A DNA stretch of 64,000 bases from Meiothermus cerbereus DSM 11376. Its GTDB lineage: Bacteria > Deinococcota > Deinococci > Deinococcales > Thermaceae. Shown here in pieces: positions 44,500 through 52,779 of this stretch. The position numbers and the translations under genes are program-made. The notes below the pieces were generated by a model. That model saw only the letters and a program-made list of their open reading frames with translations. It was not told the DNA's origin and ran no database searches. How positions within the stretch are numbered: position 1 is the stretch's first letter; each line of letters opens with the position of its first letter. The stretch spans positions 1 to 64,000 of the forward strand of contig NZ_JHVI01000011.1 of NCBI RefSeq assembly GCF_000620065.1, given 5' to 3'.

Positions 44500-44510
44500 C
44501 CATGCCAGGT

Positions 44511-44539
44511 TTGAGCGGGCCGCGCAGACGCGGTAGGAT
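44511..44539 (+). promoter_or_regulatory. Leaderless promoter of ispD
   Basis: TTGAGC (44511-44516), 17 bases, TAGGAT (44534-44539), then 7 nt to the GTG at 44547. This is the only leaderless start in the window where I also see a fair -35 element. Confidence 0.6.
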
Positions 44540-44546
44540 TCCAGGC

Positions 44547-45179
44547 GTGAAGGTTTCGGTACTGTTGTCGGCAGCCGGTTCGGGGGAGCGGATTGGGCGG
44601 GGCCCTAAAGCGTTTTTGCAGGTGGGGGGAAAGACCCTGCTGGACTGGGCCCTCGAGGGTTTTTCCTGGGCTGACGAGCTGGTGGTAGCCCTTCCGCCGG
44701 GTTTCCAGAAGGAGGGTCTAAAAACCGTTCTGGGGGGCCAGACCCGCCAGCAAAGCGTGTACAACCTGCTACAGGCCGCTACCGGCGAGGTGGTGCTGGT
44801 GCATGATGTGGCCCGGCCCTTTGTGGTGCGGGCAGCGGTGGAGCGGCTGATGGAGGCGGTGCGGGCCGTGGGGGCGGCCACCCTGGCGGTGCCGGTGCCC
44901 GATACACTGGTGCGGGAAGAAGACCAGCAGTACGGCGAGGTGATCTCGCGCGAACACTACCGGCTGGTTCAAACCCCCCAGGCCTTCCGGCGGGCCATCT
45001 TGTGGCAGGCCCACCAGCAAGCCCGCGCCCAGGGGATTGAGTTTACCGACGATGCCCAGCTGGTTCAGTGGCTGGGCCATCCGGTGGCCCTGGTCGAGGG
45101 CGACCGGCGGATGTTCAAGGTGACCTATCCCGAAGACCTGGCACTGGCAGAAGGGTTGGCGCAGGTATGGAGCTCTTAG
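44547..45179 (+). CDS. ispD: 2-C-methyl-D-erythritol 4-phosphate cytidylyltransferase
   Basis: Third enzyme of the non-mevalonate isoprenoid pathway. Starting at the GTG at 44547, the 210-residue protein begins KVSVLLSAAGSGERIGRGPKAFLQVGGKTLLDWAL, the nucleotidyltransferase CTP loop, and continues with VLVHDVARPFVVRAAVERLMEAV, TLAVPVPDTLV, LVQTPQAFRR and TDDAQLVQWLGHPVALVEGDRRMFKVTYPEDLALAE. A longer N-terminal extension is rejected because a leaderless promoter lies inside it. ispE follows with a 13-base overlap. Confidence 0.95.
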   Translation: MKVSVLLSAAGSGERIGRGPKAFLQVGGKTLLDWALEGFSWADELVVALPPGFQKEGLKTVLGGQTRQQSVYNLLQAATGEVVLVHDVARPFVVRAAVERLMEAVRAVGAATLAVPVPDTLVREEDQQYGEVISREHYRLVQTPQAFRRAILWQAHQQARAQGIEFTDDAQLVQWLGHPVALVEGDRRMFKVTYPEDLALAEGLAQVWSS

Positions 45180-45994
45180 CCCCGGCCAAGGTCAATCTGG
45201 GCCTTTCGGTGTTGGGCCGCCGGCCCGACGGCTACCACGAGCTGCATACCCTGTTCGCGGCCTTGCGGGTGGGCGACCGGCTCTGGGTGGAGGCCATTCC
45301 TGAAGGGATCAAGCTGGAGGTGCGGGGTCAGGGCCTTCCCGCCAACACCGACAACCTGGTGTATAAGGCCGCGCTGGCCTACCTGAGCGCAGCAGGCTGG
45401 CCCGGCGGGGTAAAAGTCGTGCTGGAGAAAAACCTTCCCCTGGCGGCTGGGCTGGGTGGGGGCTCATCCGATGCAGCGGCGGTACTGCGGGCTCTGGCCA
45501 GGCTCTACCCGGCGCCCCTCGAGCTGCCCTCGCTGGCCCTGAAGCTCGGGGCCGACGTGCCGTTTTTCCTGGGGTCTGGTCTGGCCGAGGGGCGGGGTGT
45601 GGGCGAGCGGCTCACCCCTTTGCCGCCGCTGCAGGCTGCGCTGGTGCTGGTCAACCCGGGCATCGCGGTCTCGGCGGCTGAGGCCTATAAAGGCCTTACA
45701 CCCGAGATGTGGCAGCCCGAGCTGGATGTCGCCGGGATACAAGCAGCCATACAGGCGGGGGAGGAACCTCCCTACTGGAATACCCTCGAGCGCCCGGTTT
45801 TCCGCATGCACCCTTATCTGGAGGCCCTCAAGCAAGAGCTCTACCGCCTGGGCCTCAAGGGCGTGCTGATGTCGGGCTCAGGCTCCACCCTGTTTGGTCT
45901 GGCCGGCGATGTGCATGAGGCCCAGCATTTTGCCGAGGTTCTGCGCAGCAAATACCCTTCTTTTTGGGTGGTAGCCAGCGAAACCGTAAGCTAA
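45167..45994 (+). CDS. ispE: 4-diphosphocytidyl-2-C-methyl-D-erythritol kinase
   Basis: The next step of the same pathway, a GHMP-family kinase. The start at 45167 (MELLAPAKVNLGLSVLGRRPDGYHELHTLF) overlaps ispD. The ATP loop is LPLAAGLGGGSSDAAAVLRAL, and the substrate motif GADVPFFLGSGLAEGRGVGE follows; the C-terminal GVLMSGSGSTLFGLAG is the third GHMP motif. 275 residues. ispD and ispE together suggest coordinated isoprenoid supply, next to uppP, which acts on an isoprenoid carrier. Confidence 0.95.
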   Translation: MELLAPAKVNLGLSVLGRRPDGYHELHTLFAALRVGDRLWVEAIPEGIKLEVRGQGLPANTDNLVYKAALAYLSAAGWPGGVKVVLEKNLPLAAGLGGGSSDAAAVLRALARLYPAPLELPSLALKLGADVPFFLGSGLAEGRGVGERLTPLPPLQAALVLVNPGIAVSAAEAYKGLTPEMWQPELDVAGIQAAIQAGEEPPYWNTLERPVFRMHPYLEALKQELYRLGLKGVLMSGSGSTLFGLAGDVHEAQHFAEVLRSKYPSFWVVASETVS

Positions 45995-46030
45995 GTGCTG
46001 TACATTTCTCCCATCAGGCCGTATTATTCA

Positions 46031-46117
46031 GGCGTCATCGGGGGTGCCCGGAAGCGCCGGGCTGAGAAACACCCTTTGAACCTGATGCGGTTTGCACCGC
46101 CGTAGGGAGCATGACGC
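46031..46117 (+). ncRNA. TPP (thi-box) riboswitch
   Basis: A complete thiamine pyrophosphate aptamer. The closing stem is GCGTCAT at 46032-46038 with ATGACGC at 46111-46117. The conserved core CTGAGAAACACCC and ACCTGATGCGGTTTGCACCG with GTAGGGAGCATGA are present. It lies 33 bases upstream of a thiamine-binding-protein gene. TPP binding should lower expression of the transport operon. Confidence 0.97.
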
Positions 46118-46149
46118 GATACCCTCCCGATGACATGGAGGGATTTTTT
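46104..46149 (+). promoter_or_regulatory. Riboswitch expression platform with embedded thiB ribosome binding site
   Basis: GGAGGG (46137-46142), seven bases before the thiB ATG, is its ribosome binding site. It can pair with CCCTCC (46122-46127) in a hairpin followed directly by six T (46144-46149): a terminator stem that also hides the binding site. GGGAG in the aptamer (46105-46109) can alternatively pair with CTCCC (46124-46128), which would prevent that hairpin when TPP is absent. The switching model is inferred from base pairing. Confidence 0.6.
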
Positions 46150-47235
46150 ATGCACAAACCCCGAACAATCGGATGGCTGGCCTGGCTCGGTGTGCTGTTT
46201 GCCCTGTTGGCGATGGGGTTTTTCCCTGCGCTGGCCCAGCAAACCACCCTGACCGTCCTCACCCACAACAGCTTTAGCCTCGATAAGAACTTGATAGCCA
46301 GCTTTGAGCGCGAGAGCGGTATCAAGCTGCGCTTCCTGAAGGGGGGTGATGCCGGCGAGATGCTCAACAAGGCCATTTTGAGCAAGGGCGCGCCCATTGC
46401 CGATGTCATCTATGGCTTCGACAACACCCTGCTCTCGCGTGCACTCCAGGCCGACATCCTGCAGCCGTACCGCTCACCCGAACTGAGCAACCTGCGCCCT
46501 GAACTCCTGCTCGACCAGACCTTCCGGGCCACACCGGTGGATTTTGGCTATGTGGCCCTCAACTACGACCGGGACTACTTCAAGGACAGGCCCCTGCCCC
46601 AGCGCTTCGCTGACCTGGCCTCGCCGGAATTCGCCGGGCTGCTGGTGGTGCAGAACCCGGCTACCAGCTCGCCGGGGCTGGCCTTCCTGCTGGCCACCGT
46701 GGCGGCTTTCGGGGAGGAGGGCTATCTGGACTTCTGGGAAGGCCTGCGCAAGAACGGGGTGCGGGTGGTCAGTGGCTGGAGTGAGGCCTACTACACCCAC
46801 TTCACCCGAGCTGGGGGTGACCGCCCCCTGGTGGTCTCCTACAGCACCAGCCCTGCCGCCGAACTTTACTACAGTGAGGCCAAGCCCAAGCCCAGCGAGC
46901 CCCCCACGGCCAACCTTTTCCTGCCGCGCAGCTCGTTTTTTCAGGTGGAGTATGTGGGCATTCTGAGGGGTACGCGCAACTTGCGGGCGGCCCAGCGTTT
47001 TGTGGACTGGCTGCTTTCCAGGCCCGTTCAAGAAAATATCCCTACCCAGATGTGGGTGTATCCAGCCCGGCGTGAGGCCCGGCTGCCCGAGGTGTTCCGC
47101 TTTGCTCAGGTGCCCCTCGAGCCTGCCCGCCTAACGCCGCAACAAATAACCAACAACCGCGAGCGCTGGATTCGCGAGTGGACACAGGTGGTAGTGCAGG
47201 GTCAGGCCGCAGAGGCGGTACGGGCCCGCCGCTAG
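46150..47235 (+). CDS. thiB: Thiamine ABC transporter substrate-binding protein
   Basis: A 361-residue periplasmic protein that binds thiamine or its phosphates. The ATG at 46150 has GGAGGG seven bases upstream and gives a signal peptide (LAWLGVLFALLAMGFFPALA-Q). Mature-protein signatures of the ThiB/TbpA group are TLTVLTHNSFSLDKNLIASFERESGIKLRFL, GDAGEMLNKAILSKGAPIADVIYGFDNTLLSRAL, DFGYVALNYDRDYF, NPATSSPGLAFLLAT and VVSYSTSPAAELYY. The TPP riboswitch directly upstream confirms thiamine as the likely ligand. The permease gene follows after the 125-bp repeat. Confidence 0.95.
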   Translation: MHKPRTIGWLAWLGVLFALLAMGFFPALAQQTTLTVLTHNSFSLDKNLIASFERESGIKLRFLKGGDAGEMLNKAILSKGAPIADVIYGFDNTLLSRALQADILQPYRSPELSNLRPELLLDQTFRATPVDFGYVALNYDRDYFKDRPLPQRFADLASPEFAGLLVVQNPATSSPGLAFLLATVAAFGEEGYLDFWEGLRKNGVRVVSGWSEAYYTHFTRAGGDRPLVVSYSTSPAAELYYSEAKPKPSEPPTANLFLPRSSFFQVEYVGILRGTRNLRAAQRFVDWLLSRPVQENIPTQMWVYPARREARLPEVFRFAQVPLEPARLTPQQITNNRERWIREWTQVVVQGQAAEAVRARR

Positions 47236-47282
47236 GCTACCGGGCCGTGGGCGGGGCTGGCCCTGGCCTTCCGGTAAACTTA

Positions 47283-47407
47283 TACCAGATTCGGTTAGTT
47301 CGTCACCGAACGGTGACGAACTAACCCGACCGAAGGGAGTGCTCTAGGATTCAAAAAGATAGCCTCTTAGCGCTTTTTGTTTGAAGATTATCTTTTTGAA
47401 TCCGGTA
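47283..47407 (+). repeat. 125-bp mobile-looking repeat, copy C, inside the thiamine operon
   Basis: Identical to copies A and B over 125 bases, flanked by TTA at 47280-47282 and 47408-47410. It sits between thiB and thiP, nine bases before the thiP ATG. Its two hairpins will be transcribed with the operon, so it could lower thiP expression or stabilise the thiB mRNA. Confidence 0.9.
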
Positions 47408-47416
47408 TTAGCAGGT

Positions 47417-48958
47417 ATGGCCAGGGATCCTCGCAGGCCAAGCACAGGCGCGCACTGGCTGGCCCTGCCGGTAGTGGTGTTTATGGCCCTGGCTTTGCTG
47501 TATCCGCTGGGGCGTATCGTGGCCCTGGGCCTGAGCGAGGGTTTTGCCGCCGCCCTGACCGACCCCTACTACCGCGCCAGGCTGGTCTGGAGTCTGGCCT
47601 ATGGCCTGGGCTCCTCGCTTTTGTGCATTCTGGTCGCCCTGCCCCTGGCCTATGCCTTCCGCTACCGCTTCCCTGGCAGGGACTTCTGGCTGGCCTTCTC
47701 GGTGGTTCCTTTCGTGTTGCCCACCCTGGTGGTGGCGATGGGTTTTTTGAGCCTGGTGGGCCCCCGGGGTCTGCTGGGCCTGAACCTCTACGGCACGCCC
47801 TGGATTTTATTCTGGGCCAGCCTGCTCTATAACCTGGGCCTGGTGCTGCGCCCGCTGGTGGCTTTGCTGCCCAAGCTGAGCGGCCCCATGCAGGCCGCCC
47901 GCACCCTGGGGGCCAGTTCGGCCAGGGCCTACCTGCGGGTGGGGATACCCCTCCTGGCCCCAGCCCTTTTGTCCGGCGGAAGCCTGGTGTTTTTGTTTAG
48001 CTTTACCAGTTTTGGCGTACCCCTGTTGCTGGGTGGGCCAGGGTGGGCCACCCTCGAGGTAGCCACCTACCATGCGCTGGCCCAGCGCCTGGCCTTCCCC
48101 GAAGCCAGCGCGCTGGTGCTCATGCAGCTGGTGGTTACTGGGGTGGTGCTGGGGTTTTACCTGCGGCTACAGGCCGGGTGGGCGGTGGGGCTCGAGGGCA
48201 CAGAAACCCCCCGCCCCCTGGCCAGAGGTCGCGCCCTGGGCCTGGCCTTTGGCGTGGGTGGGTTTTTTGTGCTTCTGTACAGCCCCTTGCTGGGCCTGGT
48301 GTGGCGCGCACTGGAGCGCCCCGCGGCCTGGATTTCGGTGTGGCAAAGCCCCGACTTTACCCCAGGCCTCCTGGCGCTGCAAAACACCCTGGCCTTTGCC
48401 GGGCTGGCTTTGCTTTTAGTCTTCCCGCTAGGGACGCTGTACGCCTATGCGGTCTGGCGGGGAGCCCGCTGGCTGGATGGGCTGGGCCTGCTGCCCCTGA
48501 TGGTTTCGCCGGTGGCGGTGGGGCTGGGGTACCTGCTGGTTTACCCCTGGCTCAGGGGCTCCATCTGGCTGCTGATTGCTGCTTACACCCTGCTAAGCTA
48601 CCCCCTGCTAACCCGCACCCTGCTGCCAGCCCTGCGGGGGCTGCCCCGGGGGGTGCTCGAGGCCGCCCGGGTGCTGGGAGCCCCGCCCTGGCGACGCTTT
48701 ATACGGGTGGAGTGGCCCCTGGTGCGACCCTCGACCACGGCTGGCCTGGCCCTGGCGCTGGCCGCCATTATGGGCGAGTTTGGGGCCACCCTAACCCTGC
48801 AACGCCCGGAGTGGGCTACCCTGTCGCTTGCGGTATACGAACGCCTGGGCCGGCCTGGGGCTACCCCTTTTTACGAGGCGGTGGTGCTGGCGGTGGTGCT
48901 TATGGCGCTCTGTACGGCGCTGCTGCTGGGGTTGCAGAAGAGCGCCTGGGCGCGCTAG
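47417..48958 (+). CDS. thiP: Thiamine ABC transporter permease
   Basis: A 513-residue protein with two copies of the binding-protein-dependent permease domain, about 12 membrane segments. Each half has its ATPase-coupling loop: [27 protein letters not shown] in the first and [26 protein letters not shown] in the second, both of the EAA-x3-G type. The ATG at 47417 is chosen; a TTG further up lies in the repeat and would add ten repeat-encoded residues. There is no strong ribosome binding site: only GCAGG immediately before the ATG, part of which sits at the repeat border. The usual ATPase gene thiQ does not follow. The stop interlocks with the converging ABC-2 permease gene. Confidence 0.93.
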   Translation: MARDPRRPSTGAHWLALPVVVFMALALLYPLGRIVALGLSEGFAAALTDPYYRARLVWSLAYGLGSSLLCILVALPLAYAFRYRFPGRDFWLAFSVVPFVLPTLVVAMGFLSLVGPRGLLGLNLYGTPWILFWASLLYNLGLVLRPLVALLPKLSGPMQAARTLGASSARAYLRVGIPLLAPALLSGGSLVFLFSFTSFGVPLLLGGPGWATLEVATYHALAQRLAFPEASALVLMQLVVTGVVLGFYLRLQAGWAVGLEGTETPRPLARGRALGLAFGVGGFFVLLYSPLLGLVWRALERPAAWISVWQSPDFTPGLLALQNTLAFAGLALLLVFPLGTLYAYAVWRGARWLDGLGLLPLMVSPVAVGLGYLLVYPWLRGSIWLLIAAYTLLSYPLLTRTLLPALRGLPRGVLEAARVLGAPPWRRFIRVEWPLVRPSTTAGLALALAAIMGEFGATLTLQRPEWATLSLAVYERLGRPGATPFYEAVVLAVVLMALCTALLLGLQKSAWAR

Positions 48959-49929
48959 GCCCGCACCTCCCGCCGCTGGAAGAGCACGTAGGCCAGTGCA
49001 AAAAGTAGCAAGGTGAGGGCGATCAGACCGGTAAGCTGAGGCCAGGCCAGCAGGAAGCTCTGCCCTAGGGGGAGGGGTGCCCCCAGCAAGGCCCCCTCGA
49101 GCTGGCTGATGAGCACCGGCCCCAGGCTGCGCACCCCCGGGTTCAGCAAGGCCTGGATGGCCTCGGCGTACAGGGTGTTGGGCGAGAGGCGCGAGAAAGC
49201 CAGCAAGGCCTCGGTCTGGCGCAGCTCGCTCTGGGGGTCGAAGGGGTCGAAGGGGGCCACGGCCTGGGCCAGAAGCTGGGCGATGATGCCCCAGAACAGG
49301 GCGAAAAAAAGCCAGACTGCAATGGCCGCTAGGGCCGAGGTGGCCGCACTGCGAAAGAGTACCGAGGCCACCAGGGCAATCCCCAGCCAGACTCCGGTAT
49401 AGGCCAGGGTGGCCAGCAAGAAGAGCAAGGCCCGCGCCACCTCCTCGCTGCTGGGTGGTACGCCCAGGAAAATCAGGCCCAGGCCCACCACCAGCAAAAA
49501 CAAGGCCAGCAGAATCAGGGCTAAGGTGGCCAGTCCCGCTAAAAACTTGCCCCACAGCAGGGCGTCGCGGTAGATGGGCTGGGCCAGGATGCGCGAAAGG
49601 GTGTTGCGGCTGTACTCGCCGTTGATGGCGTCGAAACCCAAGGCGATGGCCGCCAAGGGCAGGAAAAAGCTCAAAAAGGCCACGAACGAGGGTAAGGGAT
49701 CCTGAGCGGCGGTAAACACCCGCAGCAACAGGAAGGGGTCTTCGCTGATGGTCTGGCGCAGGGTCTGGGCCCCGGCATAGATGGCACCCACGGCCGAGAG
49801 CAGGATCAGCACCTCCAGGATGCGCATCCGGGTGCTGCTCAGCTGGTCGGCCATCTCCTTGAAGAAGACCGCCCACAGCCCCGTCCAGGGGGAGCCCTCA
49901 CGCTTGGGCCGGCTCGAGCTAGGCTGCAT
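48955..49929 (-). CDS. ABC-2-type membrane permease
   Basis: A 324-residue membrane subunit of an ABC exporter. The start at 49929 ([17 protein letters not shown]) has AGGAGG upstream and overlaps the ATPase gene by 11 bases. Six hydrophobic segments are visible ([60 protein letters not shown] and others). The [35 protein letters not shown] segment is typical of the NosY-like ABC-2 family. It works with the two genes upstream. The substrate is unknown. Confidence 0.88.
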   Translation of the reverse strand: MQPSSSRPKREGSPWTGLWAVFFKEMADQLSSTRMRILEVLILLSAVGAIYAGAQTLRQTISEDPFLLLRVFTAAQDPLPSFVAFLSFFLPLAAIALGFDAINGEYSRNTLSRILAQPIYRDALLWGKFLAGLATLALILLALFLLVVGLGLIFLGVPPSSEEVARALLFLLATLAYTGVWLGIALVASVLFRSAATSALAAIAVWLFFALFWGIIAQLLAQAVAPFDPFDPQSELRQTEALLAFSRLSPNTLYAEAIQALLNPGVRSLGPVLISQLEGALLGAPLPLGQSFLLAWPQLTGLIALTLLLFALAYVLFQRREVRA

Positions 49930-50848
49930 GGCGCACCTCCTGGAAGTAGCGCGCATACACTTCGTCCAGGCTGGGCCGCTCCAGCAAGAGGCTCTGGAGG
50001 GCGGCTCCGGCCTCGAGCACAGCCCGAGCCACCTGGGGCCGGATGTCCTGGCGGGCTTCCAGCCGGAGCCCCTGCGCGTCGGCTTGCACCCGACTTACTT
50101 CGGGCAGGGCCTGTAGCTGCTCTGCCAGGCCCTCCAGTGGGGTGGCCTCGAGCCGAATTCGGTAGGCACCCCCTAAAACCCGCTGGGCCAGCTCTTCTAC
50201 CCGCCCTTCCAGCACCAGTTTTCCCTTATGGAAAAGCCCCACCCGGTCGCAGATGGCCTGCACCTGGTGCAGCAGGTGCGAGGAGAGCAGCACCGTAATC
50301 CCCTCGGCCTTCAGGCCCCGAATCATCTGCAAAAACTCCTGCGCCGCCTCGGGGTCCAGGCCCAGGGTGGGCTCGTCCAGGATGACCACCTTGGGCTCTT
50401 TTAACAGCACCTCGGCCAGCCCCAACCGCTGGCGCATGCCCCGGGAAAAGGCACTTACCGGGCGCTGGGCCACCTCGGCCAGGCCCATACGCTCCAGCAC
50501 CTGCTCGATGCGGCGCTGGATCAGGGCTTTGGGCAATCCATTCAGGCGAGCGATGTAGGCCAGGTTCTCCCAGGCCGTCATTTCGCCATAAAAGCCCACC
50601 GAGTCGGGCAGGTAGCCCACCTGCCGTTTGAGCGAGAGCGGTTCGCGGGCCGGGTCGAGGCCCAGCACCCGCACGTTGCCTGCGCTGGGCTCGGTAAGGC
50701 CTAAGAGCATCAGGATGGTGGTGGTTTTGCCCGAGCCGTTGGGGCCCAGAAGGCCATATACTTCGCCCGCCTCGATGCGCAGCTCGAGGTTATCTACCGC
50801 CACCACCTTGCCGTAGCGTTTGGTCAGACCTTGGGTTTCGATGACCAT
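49919..50848 (-). CDS. ABC transporter ATPase
   Basis: The 309-residue nucleotide-binding subunit. The start at 50848 ([21 protein letters not shown]) follows AGGAGG. Walker A is [14 protein letters not shown], the Q-loop [13 protein letters not shown], the signature [14 protein letters not shown], Walker [14 protein letters not shown] and the switch histidine LLSSHLLHQ. About 90 extra residues after the ATPase core are usual in ABC-2 exporters. It is coupled to the permease gene, and eight bases separate it from the NEW3 gene upstream. Confidence 0.95.
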   Translation of the reverse strand: MVIETQGLTKRYGKVVAVDNLELRIEAGEVYGLLGPNGSGKTTTILMLLGLTEPSAGNVRVLGLDPAREPLSLKRQVGYLPDSVGFYGEMTAWENLAYIARLNGLPKALIQRRIEQVLERMGLAEVAQRPVSAFSRGMRQRLGLAEVLLKEPKVVILDEPTLGLDPEAAQEFLQMIRGLKAEGITVLLSSHLLHQVQAICDRVGLFHKGKLVLEGRVEELAQRVLGGAYRIRLEATPLEGLAEQLQALPEVSRVQADAQGLRLEARQDIRPQVARAVLEAGAALQSLLLERPSLDEVYARYFQEVRHAA

Positions 50849-50856
50849 AGGGCCTC

Positions 50857-51996
50857 CTAGCGCCGCCCAAAGCGCGAGACGGCAAAGCCCACTGCGCCAA
50901 CTGCTACGGCGATCAAGGCCACCCCGATTAGCCCCCACAGGGTCGAGGTTTGCACCGTCACCCGGTAATCGGCGGAGGCCTGGGCGCTGCCGGCAGAGGC
51001 CCGCAGGGTGAGCATGTAGTCGCCCGCCACCGCCCTGGGTGAGGGTTTGATTTTTGCCGTGACCTCCGACTCGGCGCCTGGGGCCAGCTTCTCCAGCTTG
51101 TCGGGCTCAAACTTCACCTCCCAGCCCGAAGGCTCGCTGGCCGAAAGCTCGAGGTTTTCCGCGGGTGCGCTGCCAGTGTTTTTAACCACCAGCTTGATGG
51201 GGTTCTCCCGGCCCGCATAGGCCCGCCCGGAAAGCCGCCCCTCGGGGGTGGTCAGGCTGAGCTCGACCTGTCCGGTGATGTCCAGGTTGACCACCAGCTC
51301 GGCCTTGGTCTCTCCGGCCAGGGCCCGCAGCGTGACGGCATACACCTTGGCCTCCACCTGCCGCGGCGGGGTAACCTGCACCTCGAGGTCCTTGCTCTCG
51401 CCAGCCTTCAAGGGCAGGCTGTTGACCTCCTGGCCGCCAAAAGCTGTGCTGAAGCTCACCCGGAAGTTTTCGGGGGCATCGGCCTCGAGGTTGGCCAGCA
51501 GATCCTGATCGCTTTCGTTCTTGAGGGTTACGCGGTAGCGGAAGCCAGCGGTTGGGGTGCCCTTGAGCACCGGAAGCTCGGTCTCGAGGGACAGCCGCTT
51601 GGGCAAGACCTGGCCCAGCGTGAGTGTAAGGGGTAGCTCGGCCCGCACCCCGCTGCCTTCGGCCAGCAGCCTGAAGCGGTAGGTGCCGGGCCGCACGTTG
51701 GGCGGTGGCTCTAACCGCAGGGAAAGGCTCTGCTCCCCGTCGGGCAGCACATAAACCGCACTGACCACCCGGCCCCCACCCAGCAGGCTGGCCTTCCAGC
51801 CCTGGGCCAGCTCGGCCACCCGCACCTGTACGGTCTGGGGCGGCAGGTTGTAGCCCTTGAGGGTGATGGGTAGGTTAACGGTTTCGCCCAGCCGCACGCT
51901 CTGCGAAGGGTAGGGCGTGTACAGGGCCAGGCCTCGGAACCCCTGGGCCAGGCCCAGGCTCGTCAGCAACAGCAGCATGGCAAGTAGGCGTGGCAC
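50857..51996 (-). CDS. Membrane-anchored NEW3-domain protein
   Basis: A 379-residue exported protein. Starting at the GTG at 51996 (GGAGGTG upstream), it has a signal peptide ([16 protein letters not shown]), several beta-sandwich repeats of the NEW3/alpha-galactosidase-associated kind, such as [20 protein letters not shown] and [30 protein letters not shown], and a C-terminal membrane anchor ([24 protein letters not shown]). Such proteins are often encoded with ABC-2 exporters and may present or receive the cargo outside the membrane. It heads the three-gene operon. Cargo unknown. Confidence 0.85.
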   Translation of the reverse strand: MPRLLAMLLLLTSLGLAQGFRGLALYTPYPSQSVRLGETVNLPITLKGYNLPPQTVQVRVAELAQGWKASLLGGGRVVSAVYVLPDGEQSLSLRLEPPPNVRPGTYRFRLLAEGSGVRAELPLTLTLGQVLPKRLSLETELPVLKGTPTAGFRYRVTLKNESDQDLLANLEADAPENFRVSFSTAFGGQEVNSLPLKAGESKDLEVQVTPPRQVEAKVYAVTLRALAGETKAELVVNLDITGQVELSLTTPEGRLSGRAYAGRENPIKLVVKNTGSAPAENLELSASEPSGWEVKFEPDKLEKLAPGAESEVTAKIKPSPRAVAGDYMLTLRASAGSAQASADYRVTVQTSTLWGLIGVALIAVAVGAVGFAVSRFGRR

Positions 51997-52074
51997 GCTT
52001 CACCTCCAGACGAAGTTTTTCATCTGTGAATCTAGGCAAGAAAGATGAAATATGCATTAGAGTCATAATGATAC

Positions 52075-52103
52075 TTGACAAAGTAACGCTCAAGTTTTAT
52101 ATT
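52075..52103 (+). promoter_or_regulatory. Promoter of hsp20
   Basis: A perfect TTGACA (52075-52080), 17 bases and TATATT (52098-52103), about 50 bases before the start codon: a strong housekeeping-type promoter. No CIRCE element is present. Confidence 0.75.
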
Positions 52104-52155
52104 GACATGCTGTAGGGAAGACAATCCAAAAACCCCTACGTAAGGAGGTTTCAGT

Positions 52156-52623
52156 ATGCTGGACATTGTTCGGAACGTACCTGTTCAGACCATGCCTCTG
52201 CGGAGCTGGAATCTCTCGAGCGTAAATGATGTCTTTAGTGAGTTTGACCGGCTCTGGAACGAGGTAACGGCTTCTTTTGGCAGCCCATTGCCCACCAGTG
52301 CCTATCCCTACGACCTTTACGAAACCGGGGACAGCCTGGTGCTGGAGATGGCGGTGCCGGGCCTGCGTAAGGACGACCTCGAGGTTCGCCTGGAGGGCAA
52401 TCAACTAACCATTCGCGGCACCTACCCGCAAGCCCAGGGCACCGAGGAACGTCGCTACTGGTCGCGGGGTCTGCCGCGTGGCAGCTTTGTGCAAAGCTTT
52501 ACCTTGCCCGCCTCGGTAGAGGTAGACAGGATCCAGGCCATCATCACCGATGGTCTTCTGCGTCTGACCCTGCCCAAAGTTGAGCAGGCCCGGGTACGCA
52601 AGATTGCCATTACCTCTGCCTAG
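52156..52623 (+). CDS. Small heat-shock protein (Hsp20/alpha-crystallin)
   Basis: An ATP-independent holding chaperone. The 155-residue protein has an N-terminal arm (VNDVFSEFDRLWNEVTASFG), then the alpha-crystallin domain from YPYDLYETGDSLVLEMAVPGLRKDDLEVRLEGNQLTIRGTY to the conserved ITDGLLRLTLPK, and a short tail with IAITSA. The canonical A-x-x-x-n-G-v-L-t-i motif is present as [19 protein letters not shown] precedes the ATG. It is a single-gene unit with its own promoter and terminator, divergent from the ABC-2 operon. Confidence 0.93.
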   Translation: MLDIVRNVPVQTMPLRSWNLSSVNDVFSEFDRLWNEVTASFGSPLPTSAYPYDLYETGDSLVLEMAVPGLRKDDLEVRLEGNQLTIRGTYPQAQGTEERRYWSRGLPRGSFVQSFTLPASVEVDRIQAIITDGLLRLTLPKVEQARVRKIAITSA

Positions 52624-52669
52624 AGTGCACTATAGTCATTGAGCCCGTTGCTCAAATCTCCTGCGTCTT

Positions 52670-52697
52670 GCCTCCCGGATGGGAGGCGACGTCTTTT
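52670..52697 (+). terminator. Terminator of hsp20 (GGAT-loop hairpin)
   Basis: GCCTCCC, loop GGAT, GGGAGGC, then GACGTCTTTT. A closely similar hairpin with the same loop and a shared upstream TCATTGAGCCC motif (52636-52646) occurs at 58600-58669. Confidence 0.65.
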
Positions 52698-52779
52698 GAA
52701 GATTGCTGACCCCACATCCTCGAGCAGCTCCACACATGAGCAGTACGGCACCACCTGCCAACCGGCCTGGTGGAGCCGC

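Noticed and set aside
47381-47416. Upstream TTG start for thiP inside the repeat
   Set aside because: It would add residues encoded only by the mobile element; the ATG at 47417 begins a normal permease N-terminus.
52021-52155. CIRCE-type heat-shock operator before hsp20
   Set aside because: No TTAGCACTC-N9-GAGTGCTAA-like inverted repeat is present; a normal housekeeping promoter explains expression.
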